Shown piece after piece: positions 36,101 to 48,322 of a DNA stretch of 64,000 bases; position 1 is the stretch's first letter; every line of letters starts with the position of its first letter. The stretch is from NCBI GenBank assembly GCA_905331475.1, contig CAJNYU010002044.1, forward strand, positions 1 through 64,000. The letters run 5' to 3'. Below the pieces are notes generated by a model. It saw only the letters and a program-made list of their open reading frames with translations. It was not told the origin of the DNA and did no database searches. Both the position numbers and the translations under genes were made by a program. Source of the DNA: Rotaria socialis (lineage: Eukaryota > Rotifera > Eurotatoria > Philodinida > Philodinidae).

Positions 36101-39100
36101 AATAACGACACACTTTCAAGAGTGAAAAAAAATCATAGTCTTACTAATAAATTTCCAGCAATACATGTTAATTGATAAGCAAGAGGTAAAACCATCAATT
36201 GACAAAAGATATTTAATATCAATGATGTATTATTCAATGTTGCTTGTACAAGATCAACAACGGACATTGATGAACTATAAAGAGTTTATTATGAATTCAC
36301 AACGTCTATAACTTTATTTAATTCAGATTGCAAAACGTAAAGCTTTCAGTTGTTCATAGCTTATTACCTAAATGCGTCTCTTGTTTGATCAATTGAAAAA
36401 GATCTATAAAGTTGTTGTTGTTCAGTATTCAAAACTGTTTTGCATAATTCTTCAAGATCATATGATTTACATTTTGTTAATAATTCTCTTGCTGATATTG
36501 ATATATCACATAGAAGACGGCCACATGTTGGATTTTTAATTGTTGAAACCTAACACAAAAATAATTATATTAATAGAAAATTAAAAGTCATTTCTTCTTT
36601 TCTCACTTTTGTTTTTCCGTCATGTGTTCGATGAAGACGACCAATTTTCGATGCAGTGAGGCCAACTTTTAATTTTTGACATCGCGATAAAAATAACTCC
36701 AAGCCAAACATGCGCATATCATGACCCTGTATAATTGAATTTTATTGAAATATTCTCGTTTTTCGTTTACTTACAATGATCACGTCTGGATCTAATATTT
36801 GAAATTTTGAAATTAAATACATCAATAATGCTCGTTCGCCAGGCACAGTTTCAATATTGATTTTCTAGAAAACAAACCCATGAAAAATAATTTTCCCTAT
36901 CTTGTTAATAATTTAAAATGCAAACTTGAGATTCAGCTGCTTTAACAAGGCCCGATGGAAGTATGCAATCACTTGGTTTAGTTAATGCTAGAAAAATAAT
37001 TAAAAATTCGGCTGTGTTCTCTTCATCAAAAAGTAACGCACCAATAAAATAATTTTGATACGGACGTTTGGGTGCTGCACTGTCAATTGGAAATTGTTGA
37101 TGGACAAGACCAGCAACACAAATAACCTGAGTAGATAAATAAATGAAAATGAAAAAAAAATGAACATGTGATCATACCTCAGTCTCATGAGTTCTTGTAT
37201 TTGGTAATGTAACTAATGATAATGTAACAGCCACCAACGGCGGTGGTGGTGGAGTATTTACTGTACTAATTTCAATATTGATCGATTGACGATCACAACC
37301 ATGATAATAATCCACATCATATTCAAGTTTGCACCAACTTCGGCGGGTTTTTACTGGAGCTATAAGAGGAAAATAATTCTTTTTCTTCTCTGTTTATTTA
37401 TCAATTAAAACTATGTACCACAATTTTTTATATTTAACCAGCAAGGTCCTTTAAGTTTTTTTTCAATTAATACATATTCTAAACATGATTGGTTTGCACC
37501 ATAAATGCATTGAAATGAATCGCCTTGTAAATCAGTTGGCAACGATGTACAACGAGCCTAAAATAAAAATAAATAAAAATTTTAAAATCGCATAAAAATC
37601 AACATTTTACTGGATATTTCATTTCAACAATATCGATTTCATTGAGTAAGTCAGTTGAAATTAAATCAGGATCGAAACGCTTTCTTTTTACAATCTAAAA
37701 TTCAAGGTTAACTAAAGCTAAAACGATATATTGTTTTAAGTTACTGATGATGTATAATTTGTTATTTTAAATCGTTTAGCAATGATAAATAGTTCATCTT
37801 CAACGTCGGATGCTGAACTCTATAAATACAAAACAAAAACGATAAAAACTGCATAAAAGTTATCCAAATCAATGAATAACTTACTCCCGGTTTAGGTATA
37901 AAGTAAACTTGTTTTGGAATATTATCAATAATTAAACAAACACTAACAAACGTTTTGCTAACAGATTTGTCATCATTTAATAATGGTGTTTTGCCAAAAA
38001 GAAAAAGTTTACCTAGAAGAAAGTGTTAGTCATTCTTCAATTATATCGAAATCAATTACCAGGTTGAGCACCTAGATCTTCATAAGCATCAAACCAAAAC
38101 ATTCTTAAATGTTCATCTTTATTTATAATTTCATTTTGATCGATTTCTTTTGTTGGTGATGTATGAAATGTTCGAGATGATTTAAGTAATTGCTCATCGG
38201 TAACAAATTCAAGTTCTTGAGTATCAAATTGAATTAAGGGCTTTGATAGTAGAGGTGCCGGTGGATGTTTAATTGCTTGAGTTGTGTCATTCATTAATTT
38301 TGATACAGCATCAAAACTCATGCTGTCATCATCGCCCCAATCAAGTTCTTTTTCATGACGCAATGGAGGATCAACATTGCATGTTGGCACTGATGGTGTT
38401 GGGATTGGTTCAGGACGAAAATTTTCCACTGGTTTAGATTCAATTTTCATAGATTTCGATACACTTGGTACAGGTGCCGATGCGACGGGTGTTGGACGAT
38501 TTGCTTTTGGTTTTTGTAATTCAAACATAATATCAGAAAGTAATTTATCGGAGTCATCTTTGTGATTCTAAAAAGTAGAAGTAAATATTTGCTTTTTCCT
38601 GGTTTGTTGATGAAAATACTTCTTCTTGTCGTTGAACAGTACGTGTCTTAGTGGCAGCAAACATTGATTTTATATCCTTCATGCCAGTAGATTCTTCTAG
38701 AGGTTTTGCAAAGACTTGTCCACGACGTTTCGGCTCAGAAGATTTTGATTCCTCTTCATCATCATCATCATTATTATCATCATCACTATCACGATGATGT
38801 TGCTTTTTCTTTAATCCTAAAATTTATTTAAAAAAAGAGAGTCACTTACAATCAATGCATGATTGGTGATACGAACTTTTGGAATCTTTTTGATGAGAAT
38901 TACTAGATTTTCGTTTAGCAGCTGGTTTTATGTCTTCATAATCTTCAGGTTCGCTTTCATAATCATCATTTTCTTCGTCCAGTTCAGCTGTTGCCACTGG
39001 CTAAAAATTCGAATTTATTATCGGTAAACCGAAATGTACCGAAAGTAAAAGAAAATGTTTTACTTGTTCAACACATGCAGCTGGACCACCTTGTCGTGCT

Positions 39101-40641
39101 CGTTTTAATTGTTCTAATGCACTTAAACGTTCTGAATCATTTCCTCTCGGCTTAATTTGCCTCCGAGATCCTACGTGAATAAATGCAAATCATGCAATAC
39201 AAGAAACGCGGAAATTCCAGTCTTGTAGGCAATCAGTAAAAATTAAAAAACCTCCCTCCATGCTCTCCTGGTTCCGAGTTGAACCTTCACAATCATTGTG
39301 TATAACACGCCTGGTAGCATAAAAAGACTTGAATGCCTACCCATGTTGCTTCATATACCATAGAAAAGCTTTTTATTTCCAGATAAAGCTGCTGATTCTG
39401 TTTGACAGTATCTTGGAATTCATTTTTATGAAAATCTCGGTTATATAAAAAAGATAGAATCACAATTAAGTGATATAATTTTACAAAGATTAGAATCGAA
39501 ATCTTGTTATTATTATTTTCAGGCTTGACAATAGTGCATATGGGCAAAATCAGGCAAAACGGGACATCTACCCACTTGATTCGATTCTTATTCTCCACAC
39601 AGGCTTTCGTTTTGAATAATTTCTTTTATCATTGATTTATGTGAAACTCTTTGCTCTTTCACATGCCTATTTATTAATTATTATTAATTAATTAATCAAG
39701 AAGTAATTAGTGATTTTCTTGCAAAAGATACGAGAAAAAAGTCTGAAAATTTCAGAATAGACTCCAGAGTCCAAGCTGCATCTATGGTAAAATTTTCAGC
39801 CAGATTGAATTCCAAACAATTTCCTCCGAAAAACTGGCTCTATAAATAAGCAATCAAGAGTAGAAACAAATCCTGTTATGTTATTATAATCCATGGGCTC
39901 TGAGCAAGGATTTGTACGATTTGAAATCTTTTCCAAACTTTTTGTTCGATTATGAAGATATCTTTTCGGTAGTGTATTCGTACTTCATCACGTCGCTAAC
40001 AAAATTGTCACGTCGCCAACGAAAAATTCATACGTTTGACAGAAAAATCTAGATATGTTGAAGAACACATTGCATGCGTATGTTGTAGCCCGAGATGGTG
40101 TCTACTGGATATCGAATTTAGTTTTCTAAAATTATGTGGCAGTTTGGAGTTTTTTTTAAACTGAAGTCCGTAACGTGAAAATCCGTGTCCTTGTTTGGGT
40201 CACGTCGCTAACGACTGTTTTTTCCAGATAACTCCTATCAGCAAAGTTCCCTAGTACTGATTTCTGCAGGATATCTAGAGTCACTTAAGATCCATATAAT
40301 ATATAAAAATCAAGTCTCGAAAAGTTCACTATTTCGAGATATAGATATTTGAATTTTACGAAATTACGTCGCTAACAAATAATTTTGCTCATATAATGTT
40401 TCCTAGTAAAACTTTGATACCAACTAGTTTTCTCTACTGAACTAATTAACATTGAGGAACAGCACAACTTGGTAGTTGAATATATTCTGCAAAGCTATCT
40501 AGACTTATATTTCTCCGTTCCAATATTGATTTGATAGAACATTACTTGAATCAATTAAAGTAACAGACGACATGAAGGAATTCCCTTTCAATGATTGTAA
40601 TCGTATGAATTTATAAACTGAAACTTACTATCTGACGACAT
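33157..40641 (-). CDS. POLA1: DNA polymerase alpha catalytic subunit
   Basis: More than 20 exons encode roughly 1,450 residues of the replicative polymerase that extends RNA primers made by primase. The start exon is 13 bp (ATGTCGTCAGATA, 40641-40629) and joins in frame to 39173 (SRRQIKPRG...[11 protein letters not shown]). An acidic N-terminal region contains [15 protein letters not shown]. Family-B motifs are intact. Region II/motif A is [20 protein letters not shown] (about 35700-35780). Motif B is [18 protein letters not shown], as in POLA1. Motif C is [11 protein letters not shown] (35081-35098), carrying the metal-binding aspartates. [19 protein letters not shown] follows. Two C-terminal cysteine clusters ([10 protein letters not shown] and later) match the POLB/primase-binding zinc modules. 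The end, [15 protein letters not shown], aligns with human SGYSEVNLSKLFAG. Intron 1 (about 1.45 kb) is much longer than the others. An acceptor (CTTGTAG) lies 15 nt before the ATG. Confidence 0.95.
39989..40377. repeat. Dispersed ACGTCGCTAAC words in POLA1 intron 1
   Basis: CACGTCGCTAAC or one-base variants at 39989-40000, 40009-40020 (GCCAAC), 40201-40212 and 40367-40377 (ACGTCGCTAAC), all in the same orientation. They occupy the only long intron of the gene. No flanking inverted repeats were found. Confidence 0.55.
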
Positions 40642-41022
40642 AATTAATTACAAAATCTACAAGAAACAAAAAGAAGAATATTGAGTTAATCATAAAATTC
40701 GTTTCCGTCTATTTTTTCCGAATAATATATATATATATTAGATAAATGAACGTGAGAATAAAAGGACTGTCAATCACATGACATAAAAATCACAGTAGGT
40801 GATGACAATAGGAATGATAATAAATCTACACACAGACATAACGAACGCTATTAATTTTCTTAATGTTCAAATACAACATATGATTAAATATGTATATATT
40901 TTTGGTTTTCTAATGTTATTGCGCGATATAAATGACCGGTAAAAAAAAGATGTATATTGCACGATAAAAGAGAAAAAAAATGAATTTATTATTTGCATTC
41001 AAGATCATTACAGAATTTTGAT
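40642..41022. promoter_or_regulatory. Short gap between AP-2 alpha and POLA1
   Basis: A 381-bp interval between the AP-2 alpha stop and the POLA1 start, both leftward. It must hold the AP-2 alpha 3' end and the POLA1 5' region. An acceptor-like CTTGTAG ends 15 nt before the POLA1 ATG, so a spliced-leader site or 5' UTR intron is plausible. Confidence 0.45.
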
Positions 41023-44000
41023 TTAAAATTGATCTTCAAGTAACTCGACCAATCGTTTAGCAACACCATCTCTACTTGCTCGAATAGTTAAACGATACAT
41101 CTAAATAATTTAATTCATAGAATAAAAATTTAATTCTGATTGAATAAAACAAATATGCTTTACTTTTGCTTGTTTATTGGGTTCGAGTCGATAAAGACAA
41201 CCAATTTGTTGTGTTGTTGTATGGATAATACCGGCACCACAAAAATTCTCTGAATTAACATCGATTCCAGTTAGACTACTCCAACCAAAGCCTTCGAGCT
41301 ATACGAAAGAATAGCACAGAGTTTTCTTCATGAAAAACACAATGAGATTATCAATATACCTTCTGATGACAATCCTCATATATCATTGGAAATTTAGCTG
41401 GAAAAATTTTTTGGAATTCTTGACTTGGTCTAACAAAAATAAATAAATGTTTAGCAGATGAGTGGTAGTTTTTTTTTTTTATAGATACTTACTTTTCCAG
41501 ATTTCTCCATCGAAGAAAAAAGTTATTTGAATCCATTGCAGCTTTTTCAATATATTTATTTAAATATACTGGAAATGAAAAATCAATTTTTTGTGGCATG
41601 CTATTATAACTAAAAAAAAGAACAAAATTTTGTTACAAAAAAAAAGTTTCGATTTATCCAATCGCTTCTGAATTCGAACTGAAAAGCGATTCGATATCTA
41701 TTCCTAAACTCAAGTATTTAATTACTAAAATGTGATGCTCATTTTTGGTAAATCACGAAAATCTTTGAGACAATCGATGGTTCCACTTTGTTTTATTTGT
41801 GCTCGTGAATCAATTGTTGCTTTGATTGGTTCCATATTCATTCGAAGTTCTACATAGAAAATAAACTTTTGTAGTTTTTTCTAAGACTAAGGAGCAAAAT
41901 TAATTTTACCGGATTCTAATTCTCCTGTACAGGAAATATTTGATGAAAAATTCGTCATATTAAAATTTGATTTGTTCCCATAATATAATTCAATTTGCAT
42001 TGAACTCTTAGTAGTTTCACCTTTAATGCCAATTTGAATTAATTCATTCTCAAATATAATATCACTATTTTTTAATAAGAATTTTTTGTTTGATTGAACT
42101 GTTGACGTTGCAGGTTTTGTCATTGAAGAAAATGTTGAATCCTCATAATGACCATTCGATTCAGGAGTATCAAGAGATACAAGAAGACCATTTTGTTGCT
42201 GCTGTTGATTGAGATGATTATAGAAATAAAGTAAAGAAAATTTTTTTGCTAATCGAACAACTATCAAAACAAATAATTACAGCTGTATCAGCAAGTTTTG
42301 GAACGTCATCAATATACACTGTTACTGGTGTTGTTGTTGCAGACGACGTTGGTTCAACAGCGCCTTCAGCTTCCATTAGTGGTTTCTTTTGTTTAAGTCG
42401 AACAAGTAATGGTGATTGTTTTTCCGGATAAGGTGGCATAATTTCAAGAACAGTAGCTAATACAGTAGGACTACAAACTTCACTGAGTTTAAGATATTCA
42501 GTTGCACGTTGTTGAATTTCAACATCTGAACTGCGATAATTTGAATCATGACGAAGAATCTATGCAACGAAAAGAAAATGTTTGAAATAAATTTTTACAA
42601 TTCATATCTCAAATGATTATACTTACGTCTTGAATATGATGTTTAATTTCAGGAAATAAATTGACAAATTTCATGTAAGTCGATAAAATTAAACATCGAG
42701 TTGTTGGCGAACATAAATGATATTTCGAATGAAGTAAATCAAATTGAATCAATGGTCTAAAAGAAAAAATATCAAACCTTTTAATAAAGAACAAAACTTT
42801 TTGTTTTCGCTATTTTTTGTTACGTTGATCGTGGGTCAAGTGCAATTAAATTTCCATATTCTCCAAGAATATATCCAGCTACTTTAACCATATTTTCATG
42901 ACAAGCAGGTGCTTGAAGTGCTTCGAATGCAATTTTAGCTGCATAACTTTGTACATCATTTCGATTGACAACCACTTGTATAACACGATACCAGACCTAA
43001 TCAGTAGAAATTCTTATTATTTTCTTACATCTTCGACTATCAAATATTACTTCTTCCGAAACAAAATCACCAGCAATACGAATTAATTTCAACATTATAT
43101 CTAAATACCATTTATAATCAACTGCATATTTCTCGCTCAGTATAGCAATTTTAAGAACCTAAAAAAGTTACTTTATAAAAAGCAATTCATTTATAGAAGC
43201 AAAAACGTTCGAACCATTTCTTCTCGTATAGTATAATCAGCTGTTTCAAGATATGTTAGCATTTCTTGTACAATATCTTGAGCATTCGAACGATCGCACA
43301 TTGCATATAAAAGATCAACAGCACGTTGACGAACACTAACATCACGTTCACTCTGAAACATAATTTATAAATTAAATCGTTTCATTGTCTTCGATCTTAC
43401 TTTCAATGCATTAATCACTGTTTCTTGATGTTTTTTAACTGCTTCATGTGAAAATTCTGATGTTGCCAATAGACACATACTTTCCAAAGCAAGATATCGA
43501 AGGTTAGTTTCGCGATTCTGTAAAAACTGTCCAAGTTGATTACATGCACGTACAAGTAAACTTGATTCACAGTCCATGTGAATAATTAAATTAATAGCTT
43601 CAAATAAAACAGCATTGCGTGCATTGGAATGTTGAACTTTTTTTGATTTTAATGGTTCTTGAGCTTTATTAAGTATTGTATCGAGACATTCATTTAAACG
43701 ACTTCGAATTGATGGATCATCTAATTCAGAAAAATCCAAAACAATATTTATTTCAATTGTAAACTCGGTATAATGAAATTACCTGGTGGTGGATAATTTT
43801 GTAATAAACGTAATAATTTAACACAAAGCCAAGGAGCAGGAACAAAATAATAAGTATAATCTTGGAAATCCGTATATGATGATGTGACAATCTATGTAAA
43901 TATTATCATAGATTTAGGTTAGTTGTTTTTTTTAAATAAAGAATTGAAAATATTTTTTGTAGAATGCTACATAGAAATAATCAAATCATTAACAGAAAAA

Positions 44001-45170
44001 GTTCTCCTATTCTAATCTTGATGCTGTCATCGTTTATAATTATCCTGTTCGTTTTTGTTGTCTCATGATACTTTCTGCAAGTTAATGAACCTATCTTAAG
44101 ATGGTTTGAAGTTTTCTCTCATGCCATAGACATCTAATTATAGCTTGATTACGTTTAAAAGTTCATAAAAACATACATACTCGACTTAAGCGTGACACAG
44201 CTAAATTAATACATCCTTTATATTCATCAGGACTTCGTTTAACCAATGCATCAATTAAACTAACAGCTGCCGTAGCTACACCCTACAACAGAATTCATAA
44301 ATATAATCTTATCGAAAACCAAAATCATCGTACTAAGTGTTGATCATTCAAAAGGTGAATAATTCTCGCGGTCCATTCTGTATTCAATTGTAATGAATCT
44401 GGACTTGTGCGATGCAATCTTAATAAGCAGAGTGCTGCTGATTGTTTGACAGCATCTAATGTATCTCTACGCATTTCAGAGTAAAAAGAAAAAGGAATAT
44501 TGCAATAGAAACAGCAGACTAATAAATTCTAACCCTGAAATAAGTAAACGTGGAATATCATTCGTAAATGCAACAGCCATTTCTCTATCTCCAATATTAG
44601 CAACACATTGTAATGCTAAATTAACAAATATTGGATTTCGACTTTGTAAATCATTTCGTATATTTTGAATAATTAATTGTTTCATTTCTGTACTTGAATT
44701 CATTATAACCGAGATAAATAAGTATCCCTAAAGAAAAGGTTTACGATGAAGAGTAAATAATTTCTTTTGTCATACTAACAATTTGTTTTTCTGTATATTT
44801 ATTTGAACTTAATAAATTAACTGCTTCCATATAGCCAAAATCAATATCATGACCGAGTAAAAATATAAATAATAATTTGCATACATATTTTTTCTTTTGG
44901 TATCCATCCAAAGTTTTATCAGCTAAAATAATCAATTTAACATGAAGAAACTTTCATCTTTTTTTTGTTCAAACCTCGAAATCGTTGCCGAATATTCGTT
45001 AATTCTTTATTAATTCGCCGTAGTTCCGCTTCTCGACTTTTGCCTAATTACAAGATAGATATTTTAATTTAATTAATTTTAAAATCTTTAATTTAAAAAG
45101 TCTTACAATTTCGAATATCCGATATAAAAACGGCTAAGCCGCGCATGGCATCTCCGCGCATTGTTGGCAT
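41023..45170 (-). CDS. AP2A1: AP-2 adaptor complex subunit alpha
   Basis: Many short exons encode about 930 residues of the large alpha subunit of the clathrin adaptor AP-2, which links cargo, PI(4,5)P2 and clathrin at the plasma membrane. The start is [20 protein letters not shown], then [16 protein letters not shown], aligning with human [20 protein letters not shown]. Conserved trunk blocks are [74 protein letters not shown] and [17 protein letters not shown] low-complexity hinge leads to the appendage ([12 protein letters not shown]...YGNKS) and the end [21 protein letters not shown] splice acceptor (TTGCTAG) ends one base before the ATG. The gene is divergent from MECR. The match is to alpha, not beta or gamma, adaptin. 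Confidence 0.95.
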
Positions 45171-45515
45171 CCTAGCAAAATTTTAATGAATGAAATCTTA
45201 TAAAGCAAAAGAATAAACAAAGGGAGAATGAATATTTATTGTTCTACGATTGGCTACGATTGCAGTGACATCGGTTGTTTCTGAATGGTCCATCTTATTT
45301 TCATCAAGTACACTCTCATTCAGTACGATAGCATACAAGAAGAAAAACTATGTTAACGAGTTCATTCTAAGCAGAAACGAAATATTCTATATGTATTCTT
45401 AGAAATTGATAATTGAACTTAACGGCAGTTCGATATATAGAAGAATTTCTTACATTAATTTATTTTCTTATTCTACGAGCTTGTAATGTGCAAATTAAAT
45501 TTTATTTTAGATAGC
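45171..45515. promoter_or_regulatory. Divergent promoter region, AP-2 alpha / MECR
   Basis: 345 bp between two opposed start codons. Both genes have acceptor-like TAG next to the ATG (45172-45173 on minus, 45508-45510 on plus), so leader introns or trans-splice sites lie inside. No specific factor site can be named. Confidence 0.5.
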
Positions 45516-46681
45516 ATGAGATTTTCTTTAGTTCTTTTTAAACGTTTTCAAACTATATTTCATACTCGTCTTGCTTCATCATATGTTGTTCAAGAGCTAC
45601 AAGCTGATCAATATGGTGTACCTAGTGAAGTTCTTAAACTTAATGAAACAACATCAATCGATGCAAGTCAATTAAAACCCAATGATGTACTCATTAAATT
45701 ATTAGCTTCACCCATTAATCCAGCCGATATAAATATGATTGAAGGAAAATATGCATTACTTCCATCGTCGCTGCCAGCAACATTTGGTAATGAAGGTGTT
45801 TTTCAAGTTGTCGATCATCGAGCATCCGACGAACAAGTTCGTCCAGGTGATTGGGTTCTACCTAAAATACTTGATTGGGGCAAATGGCGTTCATATGGTA
45901 TTGTATCAATCAATGATTTAATCAAAATTCCATCGGATATTGGAGTTGAATCAGCTGCAACTCTATCAGTCAATCCGTGTACAGCATATAGATTATTAAA
46001 AGATTTTGTTACATTAGAAAAAGGTGATACTATTATACAAAATGGTGGTAATTCAGGTGTTGGACAAGCTGTTATACAGTTGGGTAAATTATGGAATATT
46101 AATGTTGTTAGTATTATACGAAATCGAGAACAAGGTATGAACGAATTAGTTGATTATTTAAAATCACTTGGTGCTGAACATGTTTATGTTGAAGAAGATT
46201 TAAGAAAAGGTTTGTTTATAATATGAATAAAAGAAATGTGGAAAACAAAACAAAGCAAAATTTTTTGTTTCTGATAACTTTAGAAACTCTTCGTAAAACG
46301 CTGTGGTCTACAATCCCTCGACCAAAACTTGGCCTTAATTGTGTTGGTGGACGAGCTACAAGTGATCTGCTTCGTGTACTTGATAAATCAGCGACACTAG
46401 TTACATATGGTGGCATGAGTAAGCAACCAGTAACTGTGCCAACAGCAGAATTTATATTCAATGATCTAAATTGTCGAGGATTTTGGATGAGTCGATGGAA
46501 AGCAGAAAATTATAAAGGAAGTCAATTTGCACAAATGCTTTATGAATTAATCGATTCGATTCGACGCAATGAATTAAAAGCACCACAATGCGAAAAATTT
46601 CTATTAAGTGATTATAAAGCAGCTGTTGAACAAGCTCAAAAACCATTAAATACGACAAAAGTTCTGCTAACAGTTGAATAA
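45516..46681 (+). CDS. MECR: Mitochondrial enoyl-[acyl-carrier-protein] reductase
   Basis: Two exons (45516-46209, 46284-46681) encode 363 residues. The enzyme reduces trans-2-enoyl thioesters with NADPH in mitochondrial fatty-acid synthesis, the source of lipoate precursor. The N-terminus (MRFSLVLFKRFQTIF..R) is basic and hydrophobic, suiting a mitochondrial targeting peptide. Family blocks are SPINPADINMIEGKYALLP, GNEGV, AATLSVNPCTAYRLL, QNGGNSGVGQAVIQLGKLW (NADPH site), LKSLGAEHV, LNCVGG and TLVTYGGMSKQPVTVP, each matching human MECR closely. An ATG 30 bp upstream is in frame, but an acceptor (ATTTTAG) ends 5 nt before 45516, so the later ATG is preferred. AP-2 alpha is divergent upstream, and the homeobox gene converges downstream. 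Confidence 0.95.
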
Positions 46682-47037
46682 ATTTTCATTTTTTTCTTGT
46701 TTTTTTTTTTTGGTTAGAATTTTAGTATTCAATCATTTATTTTTATTGCAATACAAGGTAGTACATCTTTATGTAAATATAAGATGTACGGCAACTTGAA
46801 AAATAATTTACTCAAACTTTCCTATCGAACTTTCCGATGAAATAAAAGATCTGCATTGAAAAACCTTTTAACCAAAAAAAGAAACATCAATTGAATCATC
46901 ATTTTATTTGTAATATATAAATCAATTAACATTGCTTAACAGACTACATTATATTCTATGACTGAAGAAAGAAAAAACCAACCGAACAAAACTCAAATAA
47001 ATTTCTGAAATTTGGAAAAAAAAACTCAAAACATTTT
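46682..47037. other. Convergent 3' gap, MECR / homeobox gene
   Basis: 356 bp of AT-rich sequence holding both 3' flanks. There is a T-run right after the MECR stop. No other feature seen. Confidence 0.6.
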
Positions 47038-48322
47038 TCATTCTATAATTCTATCTAATCGAGATGACGAGCAGCTGCCTCGTTTAAGTGATTGACGTTT
47101 ATTATAAAACCATACCTAAAATAAAATATTTACAAATCTGAACATCAAGACTATGAAAATTCAACTAACTTGTATAATATAACGTGGATAAGAAAGTCTT
47201 TCTGATAAAATTGATATATCTGTTCGCGTTGGCATGGGATTGCTTTCAAAAAATAAATTTAATATTTCAAGATCATCATTAGAAAATTTCGTGCGTTTTC
47301 GACTATTTCGTGCTTTGATTTTATTATTAGAATTTCCATTCGAGCGAACTTTTTTCCAATTCGTATCATTCGACGATGCCATTGTAACAGGTAATGTTGC
47401 CCATTGATAATTAACCTCACATTGTGATGAACTATTACTTGAATTATTTAAATAGGATGTTAGCTGTTCGTGGTGCATAAATAAATTTGGATCATCAATT
47501 GCTGATGATGAATATTCACAAATTGGATCATAATAGGATGGACTAGGAATTTTTTAAAACGAAAAATCATAAAAATCCTATTTGATAATGATATTAAAAT
47601 TTACCTTGAACGAAAATAATATTCTGTCATCGGTTGATTCGATGTGATATCATCGAAATCATCCATGGAAACCATCGATGTTGATTTATCAACATGACTT
47701 TGTAAAATCTATGCAAATTAATTTTTTTTAAATAAATTTCAATCAATAAATCTTAAATGTTCTGTTACCGGACAAGGAATTGAATATTCAGATAGATTTT
47801 CTACTATATGAATAAAATTTTCCGATGTTAAAGGATCAATCAAACCTTCAGCTGAAGATATAATACTATTCATTTGTGGTTGAACTGATTCATAATAATG
47901 AACTAAAACATACGTATATTTATATTAAACATGGTAGAACAAGAACATTTTAACTATACATAATTCACTTGGACTTGGAGCAAGAATATATTTTCCTGAT
48001 GGTAATGGTATCTAGGGAAAAATAAAGAGCCACAAATGATAATTATCATTGATTATTTATACAATAAATAAATAAATAACTTACTTCCAACGGGCTCTGT
48101 TGTATAGCAAATGTTTCAGGTAAACTAAGAATATGGGATGGTTCATCTTGAACAAAGATTTACACAACAATAATAATGTTTTAAATAATACCTGCAGAAA
48201 GGGGTGGGATCAAAAAATGAATAGTTCGATCAGCAATGGGCTTGTCTTTAATAATGGTGTTTTCTATAGATAAAAATAAGATATGACTAAAGAGTTGAAT
48301 ATGACACTTTACCAGTCGACAT
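47038..48322 (-). CDS. POU-like homeodomain protein without a POU-specific domain
   Basis: Several small exons, the first 10 bp long (48322-48313, MST), encode about 290 residues. The N-terminal part is acidic and serine-rich, without domains. The homeodomain is near the C-terminus: SRKRTKFSNDDLEILNLFFE, then NPMPTRTDISILSERLSYPR, then VWFYNKRQSLKR. The LEILN..FE.NP.PT and VWF.NKRQ.LKR blocks resemble POU-class homeodomains, especially class 6 (VWFCNRRQTLK). Recognition position 50 is Tyr, where POU proteins have Cys. Asn51 and Arg53 are kept. No POU-specific domain is found in the upstream exons or the 1.4 kb before the start. It is probably a nuclear DNA-binding regulator, divergent or derived by domain loss. 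It could instead be an orphan homeobox class. Confidence 0.78.

Noticed and set aside
39293-39598. 101-codon leftward open frame in POLA1 intron 1
   Set aside because: It lies wholly inside the intron between the 13-bp start exon and exon 2, which join in frame without it; no domain.
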